Shown here one piece after another: positions 1 to 8,575 of a DNA stretch of 64,000 nt. A model generated the notes under the pieces. The model saw only the letters and a program-made list of their open reading frames with translations, was not told the origin of the DNA and made no database searches. Every line of letters begins with the position of its first letter. The stretch's first letter is position 1. Source of the stretch: Campylobacter upsaliensis (GTDB lineage: Bacteria > Campylobacterota > Campylobacteria > Campylobacterales > Campylobacteraceae); the NCBI RefSeq assembly GCF_900637395.1, contig NZ_LR134372.1, forward strand, positions 1,178,001-1,242,000, written 5' to 3'. The position numbers and the translations under genes are program-made.

Positions 1-128
1 GAAGTGCCAGCACTCGAAATTTTAAATTCGCCCTCCCTGCCCTCTTTTTCTAACAAATCCTTCATCACAAATTCAGCCATAGGGGAACGACAAATATTTC
101 CCAAGCATACAAAAATAATTTTTTTCAT
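1..128 (-). CDS. Low-molecular-weight protein tyrosine phosphatase, 3' part outside window
   Basis: The minus strand from 128 reads MKKIIFVCLGNICRSPMAEF and stays open to the window edge, giving about 42 residues. The segment CLGNICRS matches the C-x5-R-S phosphate-binding loop that defines low-molecular-weight tyrosine phosphatases, and its place directly after the first beta strand is typical. The family removes phosphate from phosphotyrosine proteins in the cytoplasm; the substrate here is unknown. An AGGAG ribosome site lies just upstream of the ATG. The catalytic aspartate near the C-terminus is outside the window. It is divergent from the Cj0977-like gene and resembles Cj1258 of C. jejuni. 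Confidence 0.85.
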   Translation of the reverse strand, partial: MKKIIFVCLGNICRSPMAEFVMKDLLEKEGREGEFKISSAGT

Positions 129-189
129 CTCAAACTCCTTTAAAAACTCTATCTTACAACAAATCCCTAAATTGAAAACAAAAGCGTAT

Positions 190-217
190 TAAAAAAAATC
201 TTTTTTAGTCGATATAG
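190..217 (+). promoter_or_regulatory. Candidate sigma28 (FliA) promoter for the Cj0977-like gene
   Basis: A TAAAAAAA box at 190-197 is followed after 12 bases by CGATATAG at 210-217, close to the flagellar sigma28 pattern (TAAA then CGATA). The start codon at 236 follows within 20 bases, with GAAAGG as ribosome site. The C. jejuni homologue of the downstream gene is known as a sigma28-dependent, flagella-coregulated gene, which agrees. Sites were read by eye only. Confidence 0.65.
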
Positions 218-235
218 TAGCTAGAAAGGTTTGCT

Positions 236-808
236 ATGAAAAAAGATAATTTTGATGAGGGAACTCAACTAGAGGAATTTGTATCTCAAGAGGATATGGC
301 GCACATTAAAACAGAGCTTGTAAGCTGTCCTGAGGCAAATAATTCTTTAGTAGGGACGATTACTGCTTTATCTAAAAATTATGCCAAATCTGTGCTAATC
401 ACAAATTCGGAAATGATTATAGATGAGCAAGGCTTGATTATGGACGCTTTTGTCTTTGCTGCAGCAAATTATGTCGCACAAGCCGCTGTCAATAAGGAAT
501 TTTCCGTCCTTATAAGCTCAAAGTCCTATTTTTACGCTCCCTTAAAGATGGGCGATATACTAGAGTTAGAAGCACACGCTCTTTTTGATGAAAGTTCAAA
601 AAAAAGAAGTGTTAAAGTTGTAGGTAGGGTTAAAGAAATTAAAATGTTTGAATCAAGCATACAAATCATTTGCACCGATGATCACATCTTTAAACTTAAA
701 CGCCCACCAACTCAAGCCGTCAAGCAAGAAGAAGCTCCGCAAACTCCAGCCTCCAACATCAATCCAGAAACTATGGCAGCCTCCCTACTTGCCTCAATGG
801 GAAAATGA
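236..808 (+). CDS. Cj0977-like hot-dog fold protein, flagella-coregulated virulence factor
   Basis: This 190-residue protein matches the Cj0977 family of Campylobacter, which has a hot-dog (thioesterase-like) fold. In C. jejuni it is needed for invasion of host cells but not for motility, and is expressed with the late flagellar genes. The central part, about residues 50-150, has the alternating strand pattern and the long helix (AFVFAAANYVAQAAV) expected of the fold; the C-terminal 40 residues are a proline- and glutamine-rich tail. No signal peptide is seen, so it is probably cytoplasmic. The ligand is unknown. The start is supported by GAAAGG upstream. Its 3' end overlaps the convergent lipoprotein gene by 15 bases. 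Confidence 0.88.
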   Translation: MKKDNFDEGTQLEEFVSQEDMAHIKTELVSCPEANNSLVGTITALSKNYAKSVLITNSEMIIDEQGLIMDAFVFAAANYVAQAAVNKEFSVLISSKSYFYAPLKMGDILELEAHALFDESSKKRSVKVVGRVKEIKMFESSIQIICTDDHIFKLKRPPTQAVKQEEAPQTPASNINPETMAASLLASMGK

Positions 809-982
809 CTCTGGCGTCATAGGCACATCAATCCAATTTTTGGGGCATTCTTTATGATATGTCCCACTAGCATCATAATACTCCTTACAATCATCATAGT
901 AGCGATTTGAAATGCCTCTTTCATTAACAAAACAGCCCGTTAAATTGAAAAGTACGCCTAAAATTATCATATATCGTTTCAT
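794..982 (-). CDS. Small lipoprotein (Cj0978c-like)
   Basis: A 62-residue protein with a short hydrophobic signal ending in the lipobox LTGC, so Cys17 should be lipidated and the mature protein about 46 residues. The mature part is rich in Tyr, Asp and Glu and has two further cysteines (DDCKEYYD and HKECP) that could pair. No known domain. AAGGA precedes the ATG. The gene lies 8 bases after the nuclease gene on the same strand and is probably co-transcribed with it; its end overlaps the Cj0977-like gene on the other strand. The same trio of genes occurs in C. jejuni as I recall it. Confidence 0.75.
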   Translation of the reverse strand: MKRYMIILGVLFNLTGCFVNERGISNRYYDDCKEYYDASGTYHKECPKNWIDVPMTPESFSH

Positions 983-990
983 TTTTATCC

Positions 991-1509
991 TTATTGATTT
1001 GCCTTACGCCATTTAGATGGCTCTTTAGGATTTTTAGCTTTCCAAAGACCCTTTTTTTGCTCTTTGGCTTTTATTTGCTCTAATTCATAATTCTTAGTCC
1101 AATAAGCCCAAGCATAGCCCTCACTTACCAAACGCCTCCCCACATCTTCGCCTTTTAGTGTGATACGAGCGACTATTCTATCATATCTATCTTTATCTTT
1201 ATAAAAAATTGTAAGGTTTTGATTTAAAACAAGTTGTTGCAAATAAGCTTTTGACTTAGAGCCAAATTCCTGCTTTAATTCAGGTGCGTCAATACCATAA
1301 ATTCGCACCCTCTCTTGTCCCCTAATGCTTAAAATATCTAAAGTATCCCCATCAATTACCCTCACAACTCTAGCTTCAAAGCTTTCATCATTTTGAGTTA
1401 AATTTTGCAAAAAAAGTGCAAATAGCACAAAAATTAAAGCTAAAAATAATTTCTTAGGACTACTTGCAAACTTTCTTAGATTTAAAATTTGTCTTATTTT
1501 CCTTCTCAA
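991..1509 (-). CDS. Membrane-anchored thermonuclease-type nuclease (Cj0979c-like)
   Basis: A 172-residue protein with one hydrophobic segment at about residues 20-38 and then a staphylococcal-nuclease domain. The calcium-site motif IDGDT, the pair RVRIYGIDAPE (catalytic Arg and Glu) and DRYDRIVAR (second catalytic Arg) are present, so the active site looks intact. The fold cleaves DNA and RNA outside the cytoplasm; the N-terminus could be an uncleaved anchor. The start is TTG, with AGGG upstream; there is no internal Met to use instead. Transcribed with the downstream small lipoprotein, 8 bases away, and divergent from the dipeptidase gene. Confidence 0.85.
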   Translation of the reverse strand: MRRKIRQILNLRKFASSPKKLFLALIFVLFALFLQNLTQNDESFEARVVRVIDGDTLDILSIRGQERVRIYGIDAPELKQEFGSKSKAYLQQLVLNQNLTIFYKDKDRYDRIVARITLKGEDVGRRLVSEGYAWAYWTKNYELEQIKAKEQKKGLWKAKNPKEPSKWRKANQ

Positions 1510-1566
1510 AATTTACCCTACAAATAAAAAATAATGGCATAATTTTAACAAAATTAAGGAGTAAAT

Positions 1567-2835
1567 ATGCAAGAGGTTATCGAAAATTTTAAAAAAATCT
1601 GTGCAATTCCTCATTGTAGTTTTGAAACAGAACAATTAAAAAATTTTTTAGCAAATTATGCTAAAGAAAGCGGTTTTAAGGTGCAAATTGACAAGGTTGG
1701 CAATATCCACTGCATTAAAGGAGAGCCAAAAATTTGCTTACAAAGTCATTATGATATGGTTTGTATGGGTGATGCACCTATGCTTGAGCTTTACGAGGAA
1801 AATGGCTTTTTAAAAGCTAAAAATGCCTCTTTGGGTGCAGACAATGGCATAGGCGTAGCGATAATGATGGAGGCGATGAAACGCTTTTCAAATTTAGAAT
1901 GTCTCTTTACTAACGATGAAGAGGTGGGACTTTTAGGTGCTAATGGCTTAGAGTGCGAAATCAAAGCCAAAAAACTTTTAAATTTAGACCACGAGGGCGA
2001 AGATGAGATTATGATAGGTTGTGCTGGAGGGGTGGATATAAAAGCAAGTCATCATTTTAGCACACAAAAAGCATGTGGAAAGGTTTATGAGCTAGAAGCG
2101 AGAAATTTCAAGGGAGGGCATTCTGGTATTGACATCATTAAAAACCAAAAAAATGCTCTCAAAGAAATGGCAAAATTTATCACTCAAAATGAGGGTAAAA
2201 TCATTTCTTTTGAGGGAGGTGAAAGAATTAATTCCATACCAAAACACGCTAAAGCTCTAATCCTTTGCGAAAAAGATTTAAGAGAAAATAAATGGATAAA
2301 ATGCACTTTTAAGGGTGAGCAAGAAGTTCAAATTTGTGAGCAAAGTGAGCTTTTACTAAGTGCGATAAACGCCTTTGCTAATGGCATTAGAAATTATGAT
2401 ACTAAACTCAATATTGTAAAAACAAGCATTAATCTTTCTCTTTTAAAAATGCAAGGAGAACAAATTATTTTTGAACTTTTTGCGCGCTCAAATGTGCTTG
2501 ATGAATTGCAAAATATAGAATTTGAAACTTTGGAATTTTTTAAAGGTTATGATTTTAAGGTGGAAAGTTTTAATTTTTATCCACCTTGGGAGGGCAAGGA
2601 AAGTGCCCTAAGCGAAGAGGTTTTCAAAGCTCTTAGTCAATTTGTCAAAGATGTCAAAATTTCAGCTATTCACGCGGGACTTGAGTGTGGCATTATAGAG
2701 AAAAAATTCCCCCTAATGTGTGCCTCCATAGGTCCAAATATCTATAATCCTCACTCAACAGATGAAAGATGTGAATTAAGCTCGGTAGAGAAAATTTCTA
2801 AAGCCGTGTTTGAAGTGCTAAAAAACAATCAATAA
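1567..2835 (+). CDS. pepD: Aminoacyl-histidine dipeptidase, M20 family
   Basis: A 422-residue cytosolic metallopeptidase of the PepD type, which cleaves Xaa-His and other dipeptides. Metal-ligand motifs of the M20 family are visible in order: QSHYDMV (His, Asp), LGADNGIG (bridging Asp), NDEEVGLLG (catalytic and metal Glu) and the C-terminal NPHSTDE segment (His). It is somewhat shorter than the roughly 480 residues of enterobacterial PepD. A strong TTAAGGAG site precedes the ATG by 7 bases, and GGCATAATT just upstream is a plausible -10 region. Monocistronic; it ends in a hairpin shared with the convergent reductase gene. Confidence 0.88.
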   Translation: MQEVIENFKKICAIPHCSFETEQLKNFLANYAKESGFKVQIDKVGNIHCIKGEPKICLQSHYDMVCMGDAPMLELYEENGFLKAKNASLGADNGIGVAIMMEAMKRFSNLECLFTNDEEVGLLGANGLECEIKAKKLLNLDHEGEDEIMIGCAGGVDIKASHHFSTQKACGKVYELEARNFKGGHSGIDIIKNQKNALKEMAKFITQNEGKIISFEGGERINSIPKHAKALILCEKDLRENKWIKCTFKGEQEVQICEQSELLLSAINAFANGIRNYDTKLNIVKTSINLSLLKMQGEQIIFELFARSNVLDELQNIEFETLEFFKGYDFKVESFNFYPPWEGKESALSEEVFKALSQFVKDVKISAIHAGLECGIIEKKFPLMCASIGPNIYNPHSTDERCELSSVEKISKAVFEVLKNNQ

Positions 2836-2852
2836 GGCTTTTTAGCCTTATT
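2831..2852. terminator. Bidirectional intrinsic terminator between pepD and the FabL-like gene
   Basis: A perfect 9-base inverted repeat AATAAGGCT / AGCCTTATT (2831-2839 and 2844-2852) encloses a TTTT loop. Its A-rich left arm and T-rich right arm supply a U tract in both directions. It starts inside the pepD stop region and reaches into the 3' end of the convergent gene, so it can end both transcripts. Confidence 0.7.
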
Positions 2853-3627
2853 TGAAAGTCGTGCCGCCATCGACTATAAAGGTATGTCCGGTAACCCAAC
2901 TAGCCTTACTAGAACAAAGAAATAAACAAGCCCCAGCCAAATCTTCAGGCTGCCCCATACGATTTAAGGGACTTAGATTAATAGTCGCTTGCTTAACCTC
3001 CTCATAATTTGTAAAAGCCCTTAAGGCATCTGTTTTAATAGGTCCTCCACTCACAACATTAACGCGTATATTTTTATCACCAAGCTCTGTGGCAGCGTAT
3101 CTTGCCATAGCTTCCACCGCCGCTTTTGCTGTGCCGTGTCCTGCATAATTTTCTATATGCACCAAATTTCCCGTTGATGAGATAGAAACGATGCTTCCTC
3201 CACCCACCCTTTCCATTCTTTTAGCCGCTTCTTGAGAGCCTACGACAAAAGCATTAACTGTGGCTGTAAAAATATTATTAATCCCCCTAGGCTTTAGCTT
3301 CATAAATTTCGTATAACCACCCACAACGGCACGCCCGGAAATAATGGCATTTGAGATAAAAAAATCAATGCGTTCAAAATCCACATCTATTTTTTCAAAA
3401 AGCTCCTTATAAGTTTCAGGCTCTAGGATATTAAATTCATAAGCCCTTGCTTTAATTTTATAATTTTGTTCTAAATCTTTTACCATATCATCAGCTATTT
3501 GGGCGTTAGAATTATAAGTAAAAGCAATATTTACGCCCACTTTCGCAAATTCATAAACGATAGCCTTACCAATGCCCCTCGTGCCACCGCTAATGACTAA
3601 AGTTTTTCCTTGAAATTCCTTATCCAT
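2848..3627 (-). CDS. FabL-like enoyl-ACP reductase / short-chain dehydrogenase (Cj0807-like)
   Basis: A 259-residue short-chain dehydrogenase. The cofactor loop GGTRGIG is at about residues 14-20. The catalytic tyrosine lies in ENYAGHGTAK, giving Y161-x6-K168. This Y-x6-K spacing is that of enoyl-ACP reductases, whereas ordinary members have Y-x3-K. The following stretch (VNVVSGGPIKTDAL) resembles Bacillus FabL as I remember it, so NADPH-dependent reduction of enoyl-ACP in fatty acid synthesis is the best guess; a general oxidoreductase is the alternative. A TTG at 3630 could also start the frame, but the ATG at 3627 sits better behind AAAGGA. It overlaps dapA by one base (TGATG). Confidence 0.75.
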   Translation of the reverse strand: MDKEFQGKTLVISGGTRGIGKAIVYEFAKVGVNIAFTYNSNAQIADDMVKDLEQNYKIKARAYEFNILEPETYKELFEKIDVDFERIDFFISNAIISGRAVVGGYTKFMKLKPRGINNIFTATVNAFVVGSQEAAKRMERVGGGSIVSISSTGNLVHIENYAGHGTAKAAVEAMARYAATELGDKNIRVNVVSGGPIKTDALRAFTNYEEVKQATINLSPLNRMGQPEDLAGACLFLCSSKASWVTGHTFIVDGGTTFK

Positions 3628-4523
3628 CAAAATCCTTTAATCTCATAATTTTTCATCACAGCTTCTATTTTAGCAAAATTTTCCTTACTAGGAGGGCAAA
3701 GTGGAAGCCTAAATTCTAAATTTTCAATCAAACCTGCTATAAACATCGCCGCTTTTATCGGAATGGGATTACTTTCACAAAAAAGAATTTTATTGATATT
3801 ATAAAGCTCATCATTGATTTTCTTAGCCGCCTTAAAATCCTCATTTAAAGCCTTTTTTGTTAGCTCACTTAGTCTATCAGGAAGCAAATTTGAACTTACC
3901 GAAATAATGCCCTTGCCGCCGTTTGAAAGTATAGGATAATTAATTGCATCATCACCAGAAATTAAAACAAGGCGTGGTTCGTGTGCGAGTAAATCCACGC
4001 ATTTATCAATATTCCCACTTGCTTCTTTAATGCCATAAATATTTTCACAAGCTCTAAAAAGTTTAATCGCTGTATCCGTAGCGATCTCACAGCTCGTTCT
4101 TCCTGGGACATTATACAAAAGCACAGGAATTTCAACACTTGAAGCTATGGCTTTATAATGCTGGTAAAGTCCTTCTTGTGTAGGCTTATTGTAATAAGGC
4201 GTAACGCTTAAAATCCCATCCGCTCCACACTTTTGTGCAAATTGTGCCAAGCCCACAGCCTCGTGAGTAGCATTACTTCCCGCTCCTGCTAAGACCTTGA
4301 CTTTTGAGTCTTTACAAATATCTACGGCGATTTCTATGCAAGTTCTATGCTCCTCGTGCGTTAAAGTCGCACTTTCTCCAGTTGTTCCCACAGGAACGAC
4401 AGCATCGATACCATTTTGAATTTGTCTTTTGATAAGTTTAGCATAGCCTTGCTCGTCTAATTTTCCATTTTTAAAAGGCGTTATGAGTGCGCTCATCGCT
4501 CCTATAATGCAATTTTTATCCAT
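3627..4523 (-). CDS. dapA: 4-hydroxy-tetrahydrodipicolinate synthase
   Basis: A 298-residue TIM-barrel enzyme condensing pyruvate with aspartate semialdehyde, the first committed step to diaminopimelate and lysine. The family motif [12 protein letters not shown] near residue 45 binds pyruvate; the tyrosine in LLYNVPGRT and the Schiff-base lysine in YGIKEASGN are present. Length is normal. The gene overlaps the upstream M16 protease gene by 8 bases and the reductase gene by 1, so it is translated within a long operon that links wall precursor supply with lipid and nucleotide genes. Confidence 0.95.
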   Translation of the reverse strand: MDKNCIIGAMSALITPFKNGKLDEQGYAKLIKRQIQNGIDAVVPVGTTGESATLTHEEHRTCIEIAVDICKDSKVKVLAGAGSNATHEAVGLAQFAQKCGADGILSVTPYYNKPTQEGLYQHYKAIASSVEIPVLLYNVPGRTSCEIATDTAIKLFRACENIYGIKEASGNIDKCVDLLAHEPRLVLISGDDAINYPILSNGGKGIISVSSNLLPDRLSELTKKALNEDFKAAKKINDELYNINKILFCESNPIPIKAAMFIAGLIENLEFRLPLCPPSKENFAKIEAVMKNYEIKGF

Positions 4524-5766
4524 TATTTTCCTTTCTTAAAATTAAAGTGGTTGAATTTTCTCTTATAAAATACTTTGTCGCCACTTCTACTAAATCTTCA
4601 AGCTCAAGGGCAGCTATATTTTTTTCATAATTTAATAAAGGCTTCAAATCTCCTCTTGCCAAATAACTTCCGCAGATGTTAGATAAAGCACTGGCATTAT
4701 TTAAAGAAAAGATAAAATCGCTTCTTGTATTATTTTTCACCCTTTGTAAGGATCTTTTTGAAATTTTACCCTGTTTAATGGAGTGTAAAATTGTAAGAAG
4801 TTTTTTTTCGACTTCTTCGGCTTTAACGCCCGGATTACAATTTAAAATAAACACAAATAAATTTTCATCAACACTATCACTGACAAAGGCGTAAAATTCA
4901 TTTACAAGACTTAATTTATCCACTAAAATTTCATTGATAATCGCACTCTTACCATTTCCCAAAAGCTCCGCTAAAGCACTAAGTGCTGGGATATCTTTAT
5001 GCTTGAAATTTGGAATTTTAAAAGCAAGAGCTAAAAATTCCGTTTGTGTTTCTTTTGTAAGCTCTGCCCTTCTTGCTCCATCTTGTTTTGGCTCTTTGGT
5101 GTGAATTTTTGGAATTTTGCCTGTATTTTTAATCTTTTCAAAATGCTTACTAGCTTTTTCAAAAAGCTCCTTTGGCTCGACATCGCCACTTACAAGTAAA
5201 ATCGCATTTTGTGGCTGATAAAAGCTTTTATGAAAGCTCTTAATGTCCTCAATACTCCAATTTTCAATATCCTTATAAAAACCTATGGGCGTCCAGTGAT
5301 AAGGATGATATAAAAAAGCGTGATTATAAAGTCTAAAATACAAATAGCCAAGCGGATTATTATCTGTTCGCCAACGCCTCTCCTCTAAAACAACCTGCCT
5401 TTCAGGCTGAAATTCCTCATCTTTTAAACTTAAATTCTGCATAAGTTCTGCAAATAAGCCTAAAGATTGCTCCAAATTCTGCTTAGAACATTTAATGTAA
5501 TAATGCGTATAATCAAAGCCCGTGCTAGCATTATCCACTCCACCAAAGCCCTTAACAATAGTATCAAATTCCCCAGCGTTTAAATTTTTCGTGCTTTTAA
5601 AATTAAGATGTTCAAGCATATGTGCTATGCCGCTTTTCCCCATAGTTTCATTTCTTGAGCCAACTTTATAAAAAATATCTACGCTGATGACTCCGCTATT
5701 TTTATTCACGGGCAAGGCATAAACTTCAAGCTTATTTTTCAAAACTTTTTTTTCATAAGTTATCAT
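4516..5766 (-). CDS. M16 family zinc protease (Cj0805-like)
   Basis: A 416-residue insulinase/pitrilysin-type protease. The inverted zinc motif HMLEH is at about residues 48-52, with the distal glutamate likely in the [13 protein letters not shown] segment. The C-terminal half is the usual non-catalytic M16 domain. No signal peptide is apparent, so it is probably cytosolic, like YmxG/PqqL-type bacterial enzymes encoded beside dapA in many species. The substrate is unknown. It overlaps pyrD by 4 bases and dapA by 8. Confidence 0.88.
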   Translation of the reverse strand: MITYEKKVLKNKLEVYALPVNKNSGVISVDIFYKVGSRNETMGKSGIAHMLEHLNFKSTKNLNAGEFDTIVKGFGGVDNASTGFDYTHYYIKCSKQNLEQSLGLFAELMQNLSLKDEEFQPERQVVLEERRWRTDNNPLGYLYFRLYNHAFLYHPYHWTPIGFYKDIENWSIEDIKSFHKSFYQPQNAILLVSGDVEPKELFEKASKHFEKIKNTGKIPKIHTKEPKQDGARRAELTKETQTEFLALAFKIPNFKHKDIPALSALAELLGNGKSAIINEILVDKLSLVNEFYAFVSDSVDENLFVFILNCNPGVKAEEVEKKLLTILHSIKQGKISKRSLQRVKNNTRSDFIFSLNNASALSNICGSYLARGDLKPLLNYEKNIAALELEDLVEVATKYFIRENSTTLILRKENNG

Positions 5767-6818
5767 TTTAGCTCCACTCCAACCGCCTCGCTAATATGCA
5801 AAAAGCCGTCTTTTTTCAAAAGCTCCACCAAGCCCTCATTAATATTTTTAACAAGACTAGGTCCTTTAAAAATCAATCCCGTAAAAACTTGCACCAAATT
5901 CGCCCCTTTTTTAATCCTATCATAAGCCACCTCCGCACTATCTATCCCTCCACTTGCTATAAGTAAGGTTTTGCCAAAAAGCTCTTTTGAAAGAGCGTGA
6001 AAGAATTCTCCGCTTTTTTGCGTGATGAGTTTGCCGCTAATGCCTCCGAAAGTGCGGTTATTGCTTAATAGACTATAATCTGTGCTTGTATTTGCTATAA
6101 TAAAGCCACTCACACCTTTAGCAATGCCACTTTCACAAAGGCTCAAAGCCTCTTTAAATTCCATATCTGGAGCGATTTTAATCAAAATAGGCTTCGTTGT
6201 GATTTGCTTTGCTTCCTTCAATAAGGCATTTAAAAATTCCTCATTTTGCAAGTCTCTTAAATTTTTAGTATTAGGCGAAGAGATATTGATGATGAAGTAA
6301 TCACACAAATCCTTAAAGCTTTTAAGTAAGGAAAAATAGTCATTTAAGGCATTTTCATTGCTCGTAAGCTTATTTTTACCGATATTTGCCCCAAGAGGCA
6401 AAACAAAAGGGTAATTTTGCGTCATTCTTTTTGAGATAAGATCAGCCCCGTCATTATTAAAACCCATAGCATTTTGCAAACTTTCTTGCTCAATTAGACG
6501 AAAAAGTCGAGGCTTTTCATTACCCTCTTGAGCTTTTGGTGTGAAAGTGCCAAATTCCAAAAAACCAAAACCAAGCGCACTTAAAGGGCGTATCATTGTG
6601 GCATTTTTATCAAAGCCACCTGCCAAACCTACGGGATTGTTAAATTCTAGTCCTAGTAATTTTTGTCTTAAAATTTCATTATCAACGATATATTTATAAG
6701 CTAAAAAGCTCAACGCCCCCGGAAAAATGACATTTAAAGCTCTTAACGAATGCTCCACTAAACTATGTGCATTTTCAGGGTCTAGCTTAAAAAGTAAGGG
6801 TTTGAAAAAATCATACAT
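5763..6818 (-). CDS. pyrD: Dihydroorotate dehydrogenase, quinone-dependent class 2
   Basis: A 351-residue flavoenzyme that oxidises dihydroorotate to orotate in pyrimidine synthesis and passes electrons to quinone. The N-terminal helical extension (FFKPLLFKLDPENAHSL) is the membrane-associated part that marks class 2. FMN and substrate motifs include NPVGLAGGFDKN, FGTFTPKAQEGN and ISSPNT; the catalytic base of class 2 is the serine of ISSPNTKNL. It lies 38 bases after msbA and overlaps the M16 protease gene by 4. Confidence 0.95.
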   Translation of the reverse strand: MYDFFKPLLFKLDPENAHSLVEHSLRALNVIFPGALSFLAYKYIVDNEILRQKLLGLEFNNPVGLAGGFDKNATMIRPLSALGFGFLEFGTFTPKAQEGNEKPRLFRLIEQESLQNAMGFNNDGADLISKRMTQNYPFVLPLGANIGKNKLTSNENALNDYFSLLKSFKDLCDYFIINISSPNTKNLRDLQNEEFLNALLKEAKQITTKPILIKIAPDMEFKEALSLCESGIAKGVSGFIIANTSTDYSLLSNNRTFGGISGKLITQKSGEFFHALSKELFGKTLLIASGGIDSAEVAYDRIKKGANLVQVFTGLIFKGPSLVKNINEGLVELLKKDGFLHISEAVGVELK

Positions 6819-6856
6819 TATTATCCTTTCAGGTGTGAAATTCTAGCAAAAATTGC

Positions 6857-8575
6857 TTACAATTTAGCTTCATCGCTTTTTATTTTTAGCCTACGATAAG
6901 CCTCACAATGTTCCAAAAGCACAGCATCACTTCCACACGCTACAACTTTGCCTTGATCAATTAGGGCGATTTTATCGGCATTTTCTACCGTGCTTAAGCG
7001 ATGTGCTATAAGCAAAATCAGCCTATCTTTTTTCAAATTTTCTATGGTTTTTACAATAGCTCTTTCGCTTTCATTATCAAGTGCTGAAGTTGCCTCATCA
7101 AAAATAAGCAAATCAGGATCTTTATATAAGGCTCTAGCTATGGCTATTCTTTGCTTTTGACCACCACTTAAATTCTTACCATTTTCAAAAAGCACAGCAT
7201 TAATCCCACCCATTTTCTCTACAAATTCATAAGCGTTTGCAAGCTTTAAGCTTTTAATGATTTTTGCCTCATCAAGCTCCTCGCTATAAGCGACATTTTC
7301 AGCTATACTATCGTTAAAAATGTAAATATCTTGCGTAACTAAAGCCATTTTTAAGCGTAAAGATTTTAGGCTAAATTCATCTATGCTTTCATTATTAAGC
7401 AAAATTTTCCCACTCTTTCTTTTAAAAAAGTGAAGTAAAAGTCCTACGATAGATGATTTCCCTCCCCCACTTGCTCCCACAAGAGCTAAAATTTCGCCTT
7501 TTTTAAAGCTTAAATTAAGTCCATTTAGCACATTTTTTTCCTCATAGGCAAAATGCACATCCTTAAATTCCACTTCATTAATACCCTTAAGCTCTCTTTC
7601 TCCGCCCTTAATTTCAGGTTTTAAATCAAGTAAATAAAAGGTCCTTTCACTCGCCACTATAGCAATTTGTAATCTTCCATACAAATTTGTAAGCTTTTTA
7701 ATGGGCTGATAAAGTGCAAAAAGAGCCGACACAAAGGCTATGAAAGAGCCAGCACTCATACGCCCTGCTATGACCTCCTTACCACCTATAATAATCACCA
7801 AAGCCACACCCAAAGAGCCGATAAGCTCCATTATAGGCGAGATTAGAGCATCAACCCTGCTTGTTTTAAGTGTAACCTTGCAAAGCTTTTCATTATGCTT
7901 ATTAAATTTATCACTTTCTTTTTGCTCCGTGCTATTTGCCTTAATCAGCTCGATATTTTTAAAAATTTCTCCCAAACTAGAAAGTAAATCCGCCCCCGTT
8001 TCTTGTGTGTTTTTAGCATATTTTTTAAGCTTTTTAGCAAACCACACTAAGGGCAAAATCGCACAAGGAAGCACGATAAGCGCGAAAAAAGCAAGACGCG
8101 GACTATGATAGATCACCACGCTTAAAAGCCCTATGGCTGTCATTACCTCGCGTAAAAGCTCAGGGATTAGAGTCGAAACTATGCTTTGCAACGCACCTAT
8201 ATCGTTTGTGCAACGACTCATTAGCTCTCCACTTCTATAACGCTTAAAAAAGTCCATATCAAGACGCAAAAGATTATCAAGCACATTTTTTCGTAAGGTT
8301 TTTAAAATATTTGTGCCAATATATGCGACATAATAGCTTTGCATATAAAGCCCCGCGTTTTTAATCAAATAGGCAAAAACGACAAAAAATGGCACGATGT
8401 AAAGTAAATCCACTCTTTTTTCTATGAAAACATAATCTAAAATGGGTTGTAAAGAGTGAAAACTAGCCGCCGTGCCTAAGGCTGCCATCATCATACCTAA
8501 AAAAGCGAGTAAAAAATACTTAAAATAAGCGATATAAAAGGGCTTAAACCGCCTTAAAACCTCCCTTAAGCTCAT
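6857..8575 (-). CDS. msbA: MsbA-type lipid A / lipid-linked exporter
   Basis: A 572-residue half-size ABC exporter with six membrane helices in the first 300 residues and one ATPase domain. Walker A is GASGGGKSS, the signature is LSGGQKQR, and Walker B is LLIFDEATSALD followed by the H-loop AHRLS. MsbA flips lipid A-core across the inner membrane. The start was set at the ATG at 8575, which overlaps the cysS stop in TGATG and follows a GGGAGAGG site; the longer frame from 8590 would include that ribosome site. Its place between murJ, cysS and pyrD follows the C. jejuni order. Confidence 0.9.
   Translation of the reverse strand: MSLREVLRRFKPFYIAYFKYFLLAFLGMMMAALGTAASFHSLQPILDYVFIEKRVDLLYIVPFFVVFAYLIKNAGLYMQSYYVAYIGTNILKTLRKNVLDNLLRLDMDFFKRYRSGELMSRCTNDIGALQSIVSTLIPELLREVMTAIGLLSVVIYHSPRLAFFALIVLPCAILPLVWFAKKLKKYAKNTQETGADLLSSLGEIFKNIELIKANSTEQKESDKFNKHNEKLCKVTLKTSRVDALISPIMELIGSLGVALVIIIGGKEVIAGRMSAGSFIAFVSALFALYQPIKKLTNLYGRLQIAIVASERTFYLLDLKPEIKGGERELKGINEVEFKDVHFAYEEKNVLNGLNLSFKKGEILALVGASGGGKSSIVGLLLHFFKRKSGKILLNNESIDEFSLKSLRLKMALVTQDIYIFNDSIAENVAYSEELDEAKIIKSLKLANAYEFVEKMGGINAVLFENGKNLSGGQKQRIAIARALYKDPDLLIFDEATSALDNESERAIVKTIENLKKDRLILLIAHRLSTVENADKIALIDQGKVVACGSDAVLLEHCEAYRRLKIKSDEAKL

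Noticed and set aside
4-192. Plus-strand open frame of 62 codons at the window start
   Set aside because: It runs opposite to the clear phosphatase gene on the minus strand, and its product has no recognisable feature.
7740-8108. Plus-strand frame of 122 codons inside msbA
   Set aside because: Antisense shadow of the membrane part of the ABC exporter, without a ribosome site.
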